From the NCBI GenBank assembly GCA_010093605.1, contig MU004189.1:627834-691833 (forward strand): 64,000 bases of DNA, in the 5' to 3' direction. This stretch comes from Lophium mytilinum. Taxonomy: Eukaryota; Ascomycota; Dothideomycetes; Mytilinidiales; Mytilinidiaceae. The position numbers were made by a program, and so were the translations under genes. Shown in pieces: positions 47,831 to 59,152 of the stretch. How positions within the stretch are numbered: position 1 is the first letter of the stretch; every line of letters begins with the position of its first letter. Under the pieces are notes generated by a model. The model did not search any database and was not told the origin of the DNA. It saw only the letters and a list, made by a program, of their open reading frames with translations.

Positions 47831-49806
47831 TCAGATTTCATGCGCAGGCTCTTCAGGCCCTACAAATCTTTTTACATCCTCTTCACTCATCTCCTCCCCC
47901 TCGCCTACGCCTTCGTACCGCCTCAGCCGTCGGTTTTCCGACCGCCCTATATAGCTTTTGATCGCGCACTCGTTATTCCCCTGGCAAATCTTTGTGCGGC
48001 CAAGATTCTTGAATCGTGGACCTAGTGGGCCGTTGACGTAGTGGTATTGGCCCACAAAGCGATACTGGCGCGGGTCGTCGAGCGGGTAGAACTTATCCCC
48101 CCAATGGCCAATGAAGTAAAACCACTCGGTCGGCGCAAGGGGAGTGATGTTAGAGCTGCGGAGGGTGTCGTTGACGTAGTCGTAAGTGTAGGCGTGGGAA
48201 TTTAATAGAGGGTCCCAGAGGGGACCGCGGTCGGTCACGTCGTGGAGCAGGCCGCCGGGAAGCACGTAGGGGTGGGTGCCGGCGGTGGCATACATGGCGT
48301 GGGTGCCGGTTGCGGAGTAGGCGATTGGCTTGAAATCTGTTAGCTTCCTGTCTATGAGTATTCCGGAAAGGGGGGACACACTCTCTTCCCGATCTTCTCA
48401 ACCGCTTCGTAGCTGTACGCGTCGCCAAAATTGTGCTCGCTGTAGAAGATCGCCTTTGGCTTCCCATTGTGGAATCGCACGACTGTATGCTCCCAATCAC
48501 CAACATGGTTCCCAAACCGCACGTTGAGAACTACGTTGCCAAGATTGTAGCTGTAGAAGAAAAACCAAAAGGCATCGACCACGCCTTCGCCTTTGTCGAC
48601 CACAACAAGTACCGCAGGCGCATCGCTACGGCCGCCGATTGTCCGTTTACCCCGACGGCGAAGAGCTTCGGGGCGCAAATCCTCCTCCTCATCCTCGTCA
48701 TCTACGAGCTCTTCGCCTTCCGGCGTTTCGACTGGGACCTTGGAGGATTCCCCTGACGATTTCGGGGCGGGTCTTACGCCACCCTTGTCCCTCGTACTGC
48801 CTATACCGACGTCATACCACTTCTCGCGCTCATCGTCTTGGACTTCGCCATCAATTCGGCCGTCCCAGTCTGCCCAAGGCTGCGCTTGCTCGTCAGGGTC
48901 TCCGGGTCGGTTGGGAATGTTAATGGCACTCCCCAGCCATTCCGGACGCTCCTCGACGTTATCGTCGCTCTGCAGATATACAAATCGGCCCCAGGCGTTC
49001 AGTTGGTCAAGATTCGTCAAAGTTGGATGATCGGATTGTGCTTGTAAAGGCGTATAGTTAAGGTGGGGCGTGGTGTGAATAAGGTGCTCCGCTATGTCAC
49101 TAGGCCAGAACTGCTCTCCTGAGTAGAGATATACATATGGCGCGTATTCTAAAACGTATTCGGGCACCTCGCGCAGCACGCGCTCGTCGTCGGACCAGTC
49201 TTCGGGACGCGATTTCCCGCTAGTCCAGAAGGAACTGAGGTCGTCCGCTTCGACAACTGGTTTCTGCTGCTTCCTAGATGTCTTCACTTTAGGACCAATC
49301 CATCCGGCCTTGTTCAGGTGGGCAAGCCCGCAGAACCCGAACCAGTTGCAAGCCTTTCTGTCCAGCCAAGAATGCGAGGATGCAACCCACTGTTTCTCGT
49401 CCAGACGCTCCGAGTATGGTGTGAGCTTCTCGAAGAGAGAGTGCTGGTAGAGTTGGGAAAAGGTGAATAGGCTTAAGAATGTTGAAACGACAGCGATTGG
49501 TGCTTTCCGACCCTTCATTTGGGGATCGGAGCAGTCGGATGGCCCGCCGACTGACACAGAGTTTGGCGGTGGGACTTGCCCGGGCTTTTCACGCAAACGA
49601 TGGTGTACGGGTAGGTCTATGGTAGGTTCGAGGGAGAGTTGGGAGGCGGCCGGCGCAACAACGTCGTTATACGAGACTGGAGGAGAGAGATCCGCTACCG
49701 GAGCGAAGTTTGGTAAAACTGCGGAAGATATGGAGGTCGGCGGAGAGGGGAGGAGCTCATGGAGCGGCGCCTGGCCGAAGCCATGGTGGTAAGGCACGAG
49801 AGGCAC
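47831..49806 (-). CDS. Vps62-family vacuolar sorting protein
   Basis: Fungal Vps62/Tda6-like protein (the DUF946 type), implicated in cytosol-to-vacuole trafficking in yeast; the biochemical role is unknown. Exons 49806-48382 and 48328-47831 give 640 residues. The phase 0 intron has donor GTGTGT and branch GCTAAC. A hydrophobic anchor (APIAVVSTFLSLFTFSQLY, about residue 105) follows a disordered N-terminus. Family landmarks: EYVLEYAPYVYLYSGEQFWP, FWFFFYSYNLGN, RFGNHVGDWEHTVVRFHNG and YSEHNFGDAYSYEAVEKIGK, then across the splice PIAYSATGTHAMYATAGTHP and DRGPLWDP. An acidic insert (VDDEDEEEDLRPE) sits in the middle. Confidence 0.9.
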
Positions 49807-50699
49807 TGGAAAAGCGGCACCATAAGGTTAGCACAATTACCAATTGGACAAAATGGGACAGCATGACAAGTACTCGGTGAAGAAAGTGCTAGGCCGAAGC
49901 TTCCGGAGTGGATGACAAAAGCTTATCGCCGATGCCAGCAAGGTGAATGCACGGGAGCCTGCGGCTTGTGGAAGCGCCGGAAGATCGACGTCAAGGAAGA
50001 GCGGGCAGCGGTTGCACTATTGGGAGCTTCTCGGGGGAGAATCGGGCTGCTATGGGTGTGGTCGGAGGCCAGAGTGATGATGGAATGACGGTGAGTTGGC
50101 GGAGGGTGCCCAAAGGCCCGCGCTGCTCGGAGAGGGAGGGTGGAACGGGACTCTGGAACGGGACTCACTGTCGATATGTCACGTCGGCCCCACGCTGGCT
50201 GGCGGCCTTGGCTAGGGCGGTGGAGGGCGAGGATGAATGAGCGGTGTCGCGGGCATCTGCGGCGTGAATTGGATGCGCAGATGGATGAATTGTGTTGTGT
50301 CTGGTCTTGAGAGGGACGGCCAGCGCGGACAGCTTATGATGTGGCGGGCTGAAACCAACCAGCGGCTGTCCTCCGAGTTCCGCAACGATTCGCTGATCCA
50401 ATAGTGGCATCACGTGCAAGCGCCTGGGAAGTTTGACGTCAGCGCAGGTCTCACCTCGAGACGGTATACGCGATACGCGATATAGTACATTCACTTCAAT
50501 GTTCACGGCTAGTTCCGCGAAGTTGTTCAGCGAAGAGGGAAACCGGCGATGACTTCATGGCTGAACAGATGAGTCTCCGGTAGAAGCAACGACTCGGGGC
50601 ACATTGCAACCTTGAACTGCCGTAGATTATCCACCCGCAAACTCTAATTCTGACCTCAAGCTGCAACAACCTCACTAACCAGTATCCCTGCAAACGAGA
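49807..50699. other. Divergent promoter region
   Basis: Between the Vps62 gene (minus) and the TFIIIC gene (plus). No coding frame of note. Confidence 0.5.
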
Positions 50700-51668
50700 A
50701 TGGACAAATCAGACGACGACGAGTGGGAGTATGAGTACGACGAAAACGAGACAGAGGAGTTCTACGTGACCCTCGACCTGTCCGGCATCCTCCCAAAAGG
50801 CCAGGAAGGCATCGATCCAGCATACATCCCGTCTGAAGAGCGACGCTACACAGGCCGGCCCTCGTATAAGAAAACAAAGTCAAAAACAACAATGGCGGCA
50901 GCCAGCCTGCTAGCAGCGCAAGACTCGGCTCCAGGGCTATCTCCAGAGAGCGAGACAGAGGCCCTCGACTCGAGCCGCATCCAGATAATCGATCTGCACA
51001 CCTCAAGTCCCCTCATTGCGTACCAAGGCCAGCTATTGAGTTGCCACTGGGCTTCCACTGTTGGAACCGACATGCTGTTTGCAAAACAAGATCCAGATGC
51101 AGACACACAGCACACTCTATTACGAACAATACCCCCGTTCGATCTCCTAGGGCTGAGCTCAACCAAACTGATGGCATCCACCGCTAAACTGCGACCTCGA
51201 GATAGCCATCCAGTCATTGAGAAAGAAGCAGCCCCGTCTTTTGACCAGGCAACGCGGACGCAATTTTCGGGTACGACAGGCACGAGCGGCACCGATTCTC
51301 AGCTCAAAACTTCGAAAGCGAAGATCAATCAACAGAACTTCTTGAGCCGGCTTGGGGCTGCCAATGCGAAGAGGAAGAGGGATGATGACTCGTCGATAGG
51401 ATTGCCGACGAGGGCTGGTGGATACGCTTTCGTGAGAGAAAGTGAATCCCCAGAAGATACGTTAATCTCTGGCGACCTTCCTTCAATAGCAGATGAAGAA
51501 ACGGTGGCGGTAGAAACGGAATTAGCTGAGAGCGGGTTGGTTTCGGGCCCCACCCCATTGGTAACTGGTGAAGAAGCGACAGTGCGCGAATCGATAGAGG
51601 ACAGAGCAGTTCCAGGTCCAACACCTTCATTGGCCGACGAAGATACAGTCATGATTGAAAGCGGGTAA
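50700..51668 (+). CDS. TFIIIC triple-barrel subunit (Tfc7/Sfc7-like)
   Basis: Small subunit of the RNA polymerase III initiation factor TFIIIC, which recognises tRNA gene promoters. Single exon, 322 residues. The N-terminus WEYEYDENETEEFYVTLDLS and the later strand block RIQIIDLHTSSPLIAYQGQL, followed by CHWASTVGTDMLF, are the signature of the TFIIIC triple-barrel domain. A spacer rich in basic residues (YKKTKSKTTMAAAS) separates them. The region from residue 140 on is low-complexity, with NFLSRLGAANAKRKRDDD and an acidic Ser/Thr/Glu-rich tail. The acidic tail is typical of filamentous fungal forms. Confidence 0.85.
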   Translation: MDKSDDDEWEYEYDENETEEFYVTLDLSGILPKGQEGIDPAYIPSEERRYTGRPSYKKTKSKTTMAAASLLAAQDSAPGLSPESETEALDSSRIQIIDLHTSSPLIAYQGQLLSCHWASTVGTDMLFAKQDPDADTQHTLLRTIPPFDLLGLSSTKLMASTAKLRPRDSHPVIEKEAAPSFDQATRTQFSGTTGTSGTDSQLKTSKAKINQQNFLSRLGAANAKRKRDDDSSIGLPTRAGGYAFVRESESPEDTLISGDLPSIADEETVAVETELAESGLVSGPTPLVTGEEATVRESIEDRAVPGPTPSLADEDTVMIESG

Positions 51669-51897
51669 ATAGAGAAGGGGTTGATGCCAGATGGCCAAGC
51701 ATCAATGTCTGTGCAGTAAGCAAACGAGGGCTTGATTGAGAGTTGATTTCCTCAAGCGTAGAACATGTTTTATACCCTTCAAGACAGGTACGGCGGCTAC
51801 GAAAGTCATATAAAATGCTCAACCACACAACATCAGTACTTCATTTGCAACTCGAAGACATTAGTGTGACTAGGCGATTCTCTTGCTCTTGTACACT

Positions 51898-53260
51898 TCA
51901 ACTCTTAAACCCAATATCCCTCCTGAACGTCCACGTTCCCCCATCCCCGGAAACAGGCTTATAGCCTAGTACCCCCTCAACAAAACTCAGCAACAGCGTC
52001 GGACTCAACACGAAGTTCATCCGCGAGCCCTGAGTACTGATCGTCAACCCATCAAGCACAATCCCGAGGCCGAAGGGGGACTCGTGAAGTTTTAGGGTCG
52101 CGGCGGGGGGCTATGAAACGGATCCCATCAGCAAGAAGCTCATTTCAAATAGTTTAAGGTACAAGGAGTATACACATACCCTATTCGCTGTATTATTATC
52201 CCTCTTCGTCCACCGCTCCAAATACCCCTCTACCACCTTCAGCGACGGCGGATGCGAACACTGGATGCTAATCTCTTTCGCGTGCGGCGAGTACATGATG
52301 ATCATGTGGTAGGGCGGTTTGAGGGCGAGATACTCTGGACGCGGGAGGGTGGCTACGTCAGGCAGGGTGTCCAACTCAACCGCAGCCGCAGTCTCCGCCT
52401 TTTTCTGGACATTGGCGGTCGAGGGGCCGGTGTCTCGAGTGGAGATAGCTCCGCTTGTGCTGTCTACTTCTATGTCCGCCCATGAGTCGTCTGGTACTTG
52501 GCGCTGGGATAGCGGGGTTGGAGCAACGGGAGGATCGAGGCAGGCGAGGAGGTCTTCGCTGAAGCCGCTGGAGAGGGATGACGTGAGGTTGAGGGGGGCT
52601 TTGGGAAGGTGGATGGTGAAGGCGGACTGGGGAGCGGTCCAGGTTGTGGTTGGCCGAGGGGATGGGGGTTTGGGTAGGACCTGGGGTGGTTAGAGAGGGA
52701 AACGATGGTTGAGACTGAGGCTTAATTATGAAGGTTGAGAATGAAGCTTAAAGATGAAGGTTGAGGTTGATGTGGTACTGGCTTGGTATCAAAAGCGACA
52801 GGTTAAGAAATCGGAGGAACTTCCAATTCAAGTGGGAACGACTCGTGATGTTGCAAATGCAGACGTATGAAATCAATTTTATGCTCACTTCAAGCCTGAT
52901 CTTCACCTTATGCGTCTTACCTAACTCTTCCAGCACCTTCTCAGTCCACTCCTCATTCTTTTCATCATCAAGCAGCGTCGTCAATGCGTCACACCAAGCG
53001 CTCACGACCGCGCACACACTCGGGATGAAGGTTGATGTATCAGGGTAGTGCGGCTGCAGCTCTGCCCACAGCATCTGCCATTCAGGCTCGCAGTCGATCC
53101 GATAGCCGACCAGATCCGAAAGAGCTTTTTGGGCTTTCTGGAGCTTCGTGTCTTCTTTGGACCAATTGTCGCGAATGTCAATCTTGAGGCGCGTGGGGCT
53201 GAAAGTGGCTATTAGAGGGATGTACTCTAAACGTAAGCGGTGAAGGACTTACAGGGACAT
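51898..53260 (-). CDS. Hypothetical 337-residue protein, four exons
   Basis: Exons on the minus strand: 53260-53253 (8 nt), 53198-52907, 52680-52180 and 52110-51898. The start exon encodes only MSL with a split codon. The acceptor at 53199 (TTTCAG) is the one that keeps frame. Exon 2 has LKIDIRDNWSKEDTKLQKAQ and PEWQMLWAELQPHYPD; its end uses donor GTGAAG, because the nearer GTAAGA gives a wrong frame. Exon 3 has Ser/Pro/Thr-rich sequence, then MIIMYSPHAKEISIQCSHPP. Exon 4 has LGIVLDGLTISTQGSRMNFV and ends GGTWTFRRDIGFKS. No signal or membrane helix. The ordered C-terminus suggests a conserved domain that I cannot name. Confidence 0.75.
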
Positions 53261-54168
53261 CTTAAATTTGAAAAAATATATTCAATGCAATCTCGAGGGC
53301 TCTTTCTTCTGAATAAATGCGTTCAGCTTGATGCAGAAAATCTTCCTGCACTGATACCAGCAACCATCTACCCCACGGGAGCCCCCCTTTTATCCCCCCC
53401 CCACCCCCGTTCACATCTCCACAACCCCTCTACACAGCCACCTCCCGTCAGGCCCTCGCCGCAGGAACCCCTCTCCCGCATAGCTGGTGCCTGACATAGC
53501 TCCTACCGGCCCAAGCGAACACGCGTGCTAAGAGACGCTCGATCCCGCATTGCGGCTGGTGTCCTAGGCGGTACCTTTGTGGCGTTACAGCCTGCTCTGT
53601 GGTCCGACACCGCCATCGCAGACCATATCGGGACTTCACAGTCATTCTATCAGGGCCTAACAACGCAATCTTCACACGAACAGGGTTAGGACAGACGAGA
53701 AGGAGCTGAAAAGCCCCCCGCGTGGAACATGACATTCGGTCTTTTATTGAGTAGAAGGCAAGGCAACCAAATAATAGATGCCGGCACAAAATGCACTAAA
53801 TTGCCTAAAGCAAGCCGAAACTGCATGCACTTCACGCTATGCACATCAGGCACATCTGGGCCCGCGGCTCCTATTTTGGCTCGAAACTACTCATGCAAGC
53901 TTTGCCAACGGGCGTTCGTAACAGCGTTCAGCTGAACAAGCTTTCAAGGGTCGATGGTGCTGGAGCCTCAACAATGAGCGAGGGGGCGCTTATGGTGCCG
54001 TGTTAGTGAGGGGGAGGGGCTGAATGGCAATTGTATATAATGTAGGTACAGCCGCGGGAAGAGAGGGAGTATCCAGCTATCAGAAACCACTCAAGGGTTC
54101 AATTGATCCATTTCTACTCTCTATCGTCCGAAGTTTCCAGAAGATTATAACCCAAATCAACTGCTATC
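53261..54168. other. Divergent promoter region
   Basis: No gene found. A C-rich run (CCCCCCTTTTATCCCCCCCC) lies at about 53382-53401. Confidence 0.5.
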
Positions 54169-55238
54169 ATGCCTACTGTCCTTGAACCTGCTGCAAAGCT
54201 TCCTTTAGCCGTCCGCAAGAATGGTGAACACACTCCCCTCTCTTCATACATTCTCAGGAATCAGAGCTGATATACGCAGTGCGTGACAAATTCGAAAGCA
54301 AGAAGGAAGGTCTAGAAAAGCAACTGTCCGACATCCTCGGCGAGACATGGAAGATTGACATCAACCCCAACGCCATCTACGTGTATGCCGAAGACAACAG
54401 CTACGGCAAAGACAACCTGGGAGGTTGCTTGCACTCGTAAGACCAACTCGCTCCGCACAACTATCCCTCCCCTACCCTCCCACCACTTCCCGAACCAACC
54501 CTCTCACTAACCCAACCCCCCAGCTACGTCGCCGACACCATCTGGAACCTAAAATACTTTCTCGAAAAGCACGGCGACCTCGGCAAGACCGAGCTCAACA
54601 CCGTCGCCACCGCCCACACCCTCACCCTCGCCTTCGACGAAAGCGGCACCGTCCGCTATGCCTCCTGCGACATCCACGACGGCACGCTGCGCCTCCTCTT
54701 CCAAGAAAACAACCTTGGGACCAACATCAGCGCGGCCACGAAGATTGAGCAGCTCGAATCCGCCTTGTGCGCCGCGACCCCCGACGCCCCGCTCTCCTAC
54801 TCCGCCCGCATCAACATCGCCAAGGCGTGGGACGCCAAACTCCCCGAACTACAAAAGAAGATCGGAGCACAGCTCGCCAACGACAAGATCGTGCTCGATC
54901 CCAACTTCGTCGCCGTCTACGCCGCGCTCAAGGCCGCGCCGGTGGTGGCGAAGGAGCGCCCGGATTGGGAGCAGTCGCTAGGGTACATCATGAACCAGTA
55001 TTTCAACGGGCTGCTGCATACGCTGGCGTATCAGAAGTTTGAGAAGGACGACATGCTGCAAGAGGGGTTTGCGGAGGCGGTGGAGAAAGGGGAGATTCGG
55101 TTCCGGGTGGTGGAGAAGCTGGGCCGGACGTATAATGAGAGTGTTATTGAGGAGGGCGTCTTCTGGATGCAGACGAAGCCGGAGACTTGGGCGACGAATT
55201 GTGGGGATGTGGGGAGTGATGTTGTGAATCTGTTGTAG
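54169..55238 (+). CDS. Conserved-looking hypothetical 308-residue protein
   Basis: Exons 54169-54223, 54280-54436 and 54524-55238 give 308 residues with standard splice signals (GTGAAC/CGCAG, GTAAGA/CCCAG). Intact and fully folded in appearance, with no signal, membrane helix or low complexity. It starts MPTVLEPAAKLPLAVRKN. Notable stretches are YVADTIWNLKYFLEKHGDLG, RYASCDIHDGTLRLLFQENN, and near the C-terminus WEQSLGYIMNQYFNGLLHTL and SVIEEGVFWMQTKPETW. The order of a beta-rich middle and a helical WxxxLxYxM segment faintly recalls the F-actin capping protein alpha subunit, but I do not trust this without a profile search. Confidence 0.8.
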
Positions 55239-55399
55239 GAGTTTGGAGCAGAGATACAGAGGAGATTGGTTTCTGCGCTTTTGGACTGTGAGACCTAGGA
55301 GCTAAGATGTCCTGAGTGATGGCCCTTTCGACGCTGGCCTGACGCGAGAGCAAGAAACGGGGGCTCTGGTTCATGGTTTCCGACTTAACTCTGGAACTA

Positions 55400-56095
55400 T
55401 CATCTACTCTAGAAATCAAAGGCCTCGGAGCTTGACACCGTGAGAGGTCCTCGTAATCTGGCCCGTTATGGGTGCAAATTTCCGGGGGTGCCAGATTACG
55501 GACTGGCTCCCGGTTATACATCTCGATATTATGTAAATCGTTGGCTTTTTGTAGGTCTAATTTGTAGGCTTGCGAGCTTTACATCGCAAATCACATGGCC
55601 CTTTCAAGCTCTAAATCTCCAGGGGTGCGAGATTGCGGACTGGCTCCCGTTTATACATCTCGACACTGCAAATTGTTAGCTTTTCTAACGGTCTAATCTG
55701 AAGACTAGCGAGGTCCGCATTGCAAACAGGACTTGATCTTAGACCTATTAGAGCGACAAGTTGTCAGGTGTGCTAAATTGCAGACTGGCTCCTGTTTATA
55801 CTTCTTAACTCGACCTAGTTTGATAGGTTTCCAGGTGTCTAATATAAAGGCTCCTGAGCTTTATATCGCAAATGCACTCAAAACCAGGCCCATTGAAGCT
55901 CCTAACTTCCAGGGTACGAGGCTGCGGACTGGCTACCGCTCATACTTCTCACCTCTACCAAAATCGGTAGTTTTACGAGGCCCTAATCTAAGTGCTCGCG
56001 AGCTTTATATCGCGAAAAGCACTTAAAACCAGACCCTTTAAAGCTTTGAAGTCCCAGGGATGTGAAATTACGGACTGGAGGGCTCTAGTCTGCTA
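55400..56095. repeat. Degenerate tandem array, about 145-bp unit
   Basis: The anchor GACTGG within an ATT(A/G)CGGACTGGCTCCCG-like word recurs at 55501, 55638, 55783, 55927 and 56073, spacings 137, 145, 144 and 146. A second shared word, GAGCTTTATATCGCAAA with variants, sits in the same place in each unit, as does a CCAGGGGTGCG-like word. There is a partial unit before the first anchor and a truncated last one. Units are diverged at many sites, so the array is old. The unit length is not a multiple of three and no frame runs through. Confidence 0.8.
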
Positions 56096-56381
56096 GGTAG
56101 ACAATAGCAAAAAGCAGAATAGAGTCGTGGCGGGCAAGCTCCAGGATTGAGACCACTTAACGCCTCGGTTCAGTCGAGTCGATCACGACCCCGCAAACCC
56201 CAGCCATTTCATGCCCATGGAGGAAGAGATTAGCCATAAGAGATTACGTGAAACTGTCTTCCAAATGCTCGTGCCTTTGACAGGAGATAACTATCTTGTT
56301 TTCCCAAGTGCTCTCAACACAATTGAATAGCTACTTACCTCTGCCTACTTGTAGTACTAAACCTCCTTTCAGTCTAGCACG

Positions 56382-57679
56382 ATGCCTATCCGAAGCGATT
56401 GGAAGCTTCAACGTGAAGGTGAGCTCTGCCATCCTACGCATCTAATGTCATCCACAGCACCACTGACAACCATCCACTAAAGGAATCACCGTCGACACCA
56501 TCGGACGCCTGATCGGTAGGACCCTTCTTAATCCTGCAATCACACTTCCGCTGCTTCTCGCGGCGAAGTACACCGTCAAAGGCGAGGCGCTTGCTACAAA
56601 CCATGGACGCACCCTGAAGAACTTGAAGACGCTGGTGTACTGGGGACTGGCTCGATATGTCTCCAAGCTCCTTGATAGCGCTGTGGCGAACAACTGGACG
56701 AACGACCAGTATGATTGGGATAAAGAAATCGCAGTGGTGACGGGAGGATCTGATGGGATTGGAGCTATCGTAGTGAAGCTTCTTGCAGAGAGAGGTATCA
56801 AGGTTGCTGTTTTGGACGTCCAGCCACTGAAGTATGAAGGTGAGTCGATGTACCCTTATTCTTCGCAACTTAATCATACCTCGCAACCTCCCCCGGCCCT
56901 CATCCACCTTGCTCAACACCGCAGCTAATCCATCCCAATTTGCAGCCTCCCCAAGCGTCCACTTCTTCCAGTGCGACCTCTCCTCGCCCTCCTCCATCGC
57001 CTCAACCGCAACATCCATCCGCACCTCCCTCGGCGACCCCACCATCCTGATCAACAACGCCGGCTGCGCGCGCGGCAAAACTATCCTCTCCACCACGGAG
57101 AAAGACCTCCGCCTTACCTTCAACGTCAACACCCTCTCGCACTACTTCCTCGCGCAAGCCTTCCTCCCCGCTATGATCGCCGCCAATCACGGCCTTGTCC
57201 TCACCGTTGCCAGCACCGCCGCCTACCTGACCGCGCCTCAGATGGTGGACTACGCCGCCTCGAAAGCCGCGGCCCTCGCCTTCCACGAGGGGCTTTCGGC
57301 GGAGCTCGCGACGGTGTATAATGCGAAGAAGGTGCGGACGGTAGTCATGTGCCAGGGGTATACGCGCACGCCGCTGTTTAAGGGGTTCGATGATAGCGAT
57401 CGGCGCGGGGCGGGGTATGCGCTGGAGCCCGAGACGGTGGCGGAGGAGATTGTCAAGGCGGTGCTGGTGGGGAGGAGTGGGCATGTTATGCTGCCTGCGG
57501 CGAGCTGGTTCGTTGTGCAGCCAGTGCGGGGGTGGCCGCTGTGGATGCAGTATGGGATTAGGAAGAGGCTAGCGAAGCTGATGAAGGGGTGGGACGGGAG
57601 GCAGGTTGTGCAGCCGAGTGAGGGGAAGATAGAGGATAGTGGGGTGTTGGTAGAGTCAGAAGGGGAATCCAAGGATTAA
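56382..57679 (+). CDS. Short-chain dehydrogenase/reductase, DHRS/17-beta-HSD11-like
   Basis: NAD(P)-dependent oxidoreductase, probably membrane or lipid-droplet associated, acting on a retinoid-, steroid- or fatty-alcohol-like substrate. Exons 56382-56418, 56483-56839 and 56946-57679 give 375 residues. An N-terminal hydrophobic stretch (RLIGRTLLNPAITLPLLLAA) comes first. The cofactor motif is VVTGGSDGIGAIVVKLLAERG and is followed by VAVLDVQPL. Later landmarks are ILINNAG, the catalytic serine region VLTVASTAAYL and the YAASK motif. A C-terminal helix-rich tail ends in acidic residues. The introns are phase 1. The gene lies between two unrelated tandem arrays. Confidence 0.92.
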
Positions 57680-57694
57680 GGGATGTATAGTGAG

Positions 57695-58070
57695 TTCGAT
57701 AGGTGGTTCGGTTGGTTGCTTTTGCACCCTTTTGTCCATGAAAAGTACTCACGCTATGGCTACACGTTGTGGGGGTACACAAGGGACTTTTGACCACACG
57801 ATGTCTAGCAATTGGATTTTTATACGGTTCGATTTGTTACCTTTACTCACATTTATGGAAAGAGATCGGTCACACAAAGGCTCCATATTGAGGAGGTTGT
57901 TGACGGGTTCACAGACACCAGGCGTCTGGCAATCTAGTTTCAACGCGGTTCGACTCGTTACTTTTGCTCACATTAGTACCAGGAAGGCGTTCGCGAGGTG
58001 ATGCCAAACACGCTTCGTCTATGAATGATATAATGGCACGGTTCGATTCGTAAGTTTTGTTAAAATATGG
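57695..58070. repeat. Degenerate tandem array, about 121-bp unit
   Basis: The word GGTTCGA(C/T)TCGTTAC with TTTGCTCACATT after it recurs: anchors GGTTCG at 57705, 57826, 57947 and 58040, spacings 121, 121 and 93. A preceding word GTCT(A/G)GCAAT is shared by two units. The array starts just after the dehydrogenase stop codon, and the first anchor is within its likely 3' untranslated region. No sequence is shared with the 145-bp array that I can see. Confidence 0.7.
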
Positions 58071-58273
58071 ACAAGGTAGCTTGACGTCGGACTGTATCCC
58101 AGTCCTAGCAAATACCATTAAGTATCTCTATCTCACTAAACTTCTATCATTCTTGCAATCACAAGCAAAAGGTCCACTTGTTTTACTCAACCTGTAACTG
58201 TATAAGACTCATTCACGGTACGCGGGTTACTCCCAAACAACCAAAACACCTCCCCAACAAATCAAACAACGCA

Positions 58274-59152
58274 TCAAATCTCCTCCGACTGATCAGACGT
58301 CACCCTCACCCAACCCTCCCCCCTCTCCCACCTCTCCTCCACCTCCTCTCTCTCCCTTCTCCTCGCCTGCTCGCTCTCGCTCTCCATCTCCCTCCCCTCC
58401 AACCTCCCAACCCTCTCACCCATCTCATCCTTCAAACCATCCAACGCGCTCCTCACCCCCCTCACCTCCTTCTCCACCTCCCTCCTCAAATCCAGGCTCT
58501 CAGCCAGCTGCACCCTAATCGCCCGCGCGAGCGTCCCCTTCACCCGCTCCATCTCACCCCCCAACCCCAGCACCTCCGCATCCAACGCATCGAGATGACA
58601 CGACTGCAGCGAGAGGTCCGAAAGCGCGTACTCCCCCCTCCCCGGCGCGAGGACAGGGGAAGAAAGGGGGAAGTGGACGCTGCGGCTGCGGGGGCGTTTA
58701 GAGGGCGTTTCGGGGGAGTCAAGGGGGGCTTTCCGTTTGAGGATGCTCCGGGTTGTTGATGGCGGAGTGGGCAGGGGGCGCGGGTATTCCTGGGTGGAGA
58801 GCGGGGTTGGCGTTCTCGGGGGCGGAGGCATGGATGCCGGCTGTGTTGGATGAGGTGGAAGAGTTAGAATGGGAGTGGTGATGCTCTTTGGGCTCCGTGG
58901 TGTCGGGTTGATGAGCGGCGGCGGCTTCGCTTTTCTTGCGGCGGTGGCGCAAGATGAGGTATGTGATGCACATGGGAGGGTAGTGGGGCCTATTAGGGTT
59001 ATATGGTAGTAGAAGTGGGTGGGTTTGAAGGATGAGTGTGAAAGGGGTCGCGGCGTAGTTTTTGTAGTGATGGTGGTCAGGAGGCTTGTTGATAGTGAAA
59101 GAGAAAGGGTCTCCCCGAACAGATTGACGCATGCGGCAGGGCAATGACCCAT
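58274..59152 (-). CDS. Hypothetical coiled-coil protein
   Basis: Minus-strand frame of 292 residues. The C-terminal half is convincing: a basic Pro-rich stretch (RSILKRKAPLDSPETPSKRP) followed by SRSVHF, which fits the RVxF docking motif for protein phosphatase 1. After it comes a long charged helix (VEKEVRGVRSALDGLKDEM and EQARRREREEVEERWERG) likely to be a coiled coil. The N-terminal 100 residues are Ser/Thr/Pro-rich and doubtful. An alternative frame starting MCITYLILRHRRKKSEAAAA also reads well there, so an unplaced intron and another start are possible. No family recognised. Confidence 0.55.
   Translation of the reverse strand: MGHCPAACVNLFGETLSLSLSTSLLTTITTKTTPRPLSHSSFKPTHFYYHITLIGPTTLPCASHTSSCATAARKAKPPPLINPTPRSPKSITTPILTLPPHPTQPASMPPPPRTPTPLSTQEYPRPLPTPPSTTRSILKRKAPLDSPETPSKRPRSRSVHFPLSSPVLAPGRGEYALSDLSLQSCHLDALDAEVLGLGGEMERVKGTLARAIRVQLAESLDLRREVEKEVRGVRSALDGLKDEMGERVGRLEGREMESESEQARRREREEVEERWERGEGWVRVTSDQSEEI

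Noticed and set aside
55440-56026. Repeat protein encoded by the 145-bp array
   Set aside because: The unit is not a multiple of three and stops interrupt all frames between units.
57826-58050. tRNA genes or a tRNA-derived SINE in the 121-bp array
   Set aside because: Only the B-box-like word is present; no A box at the right distance and no cloverleaf.
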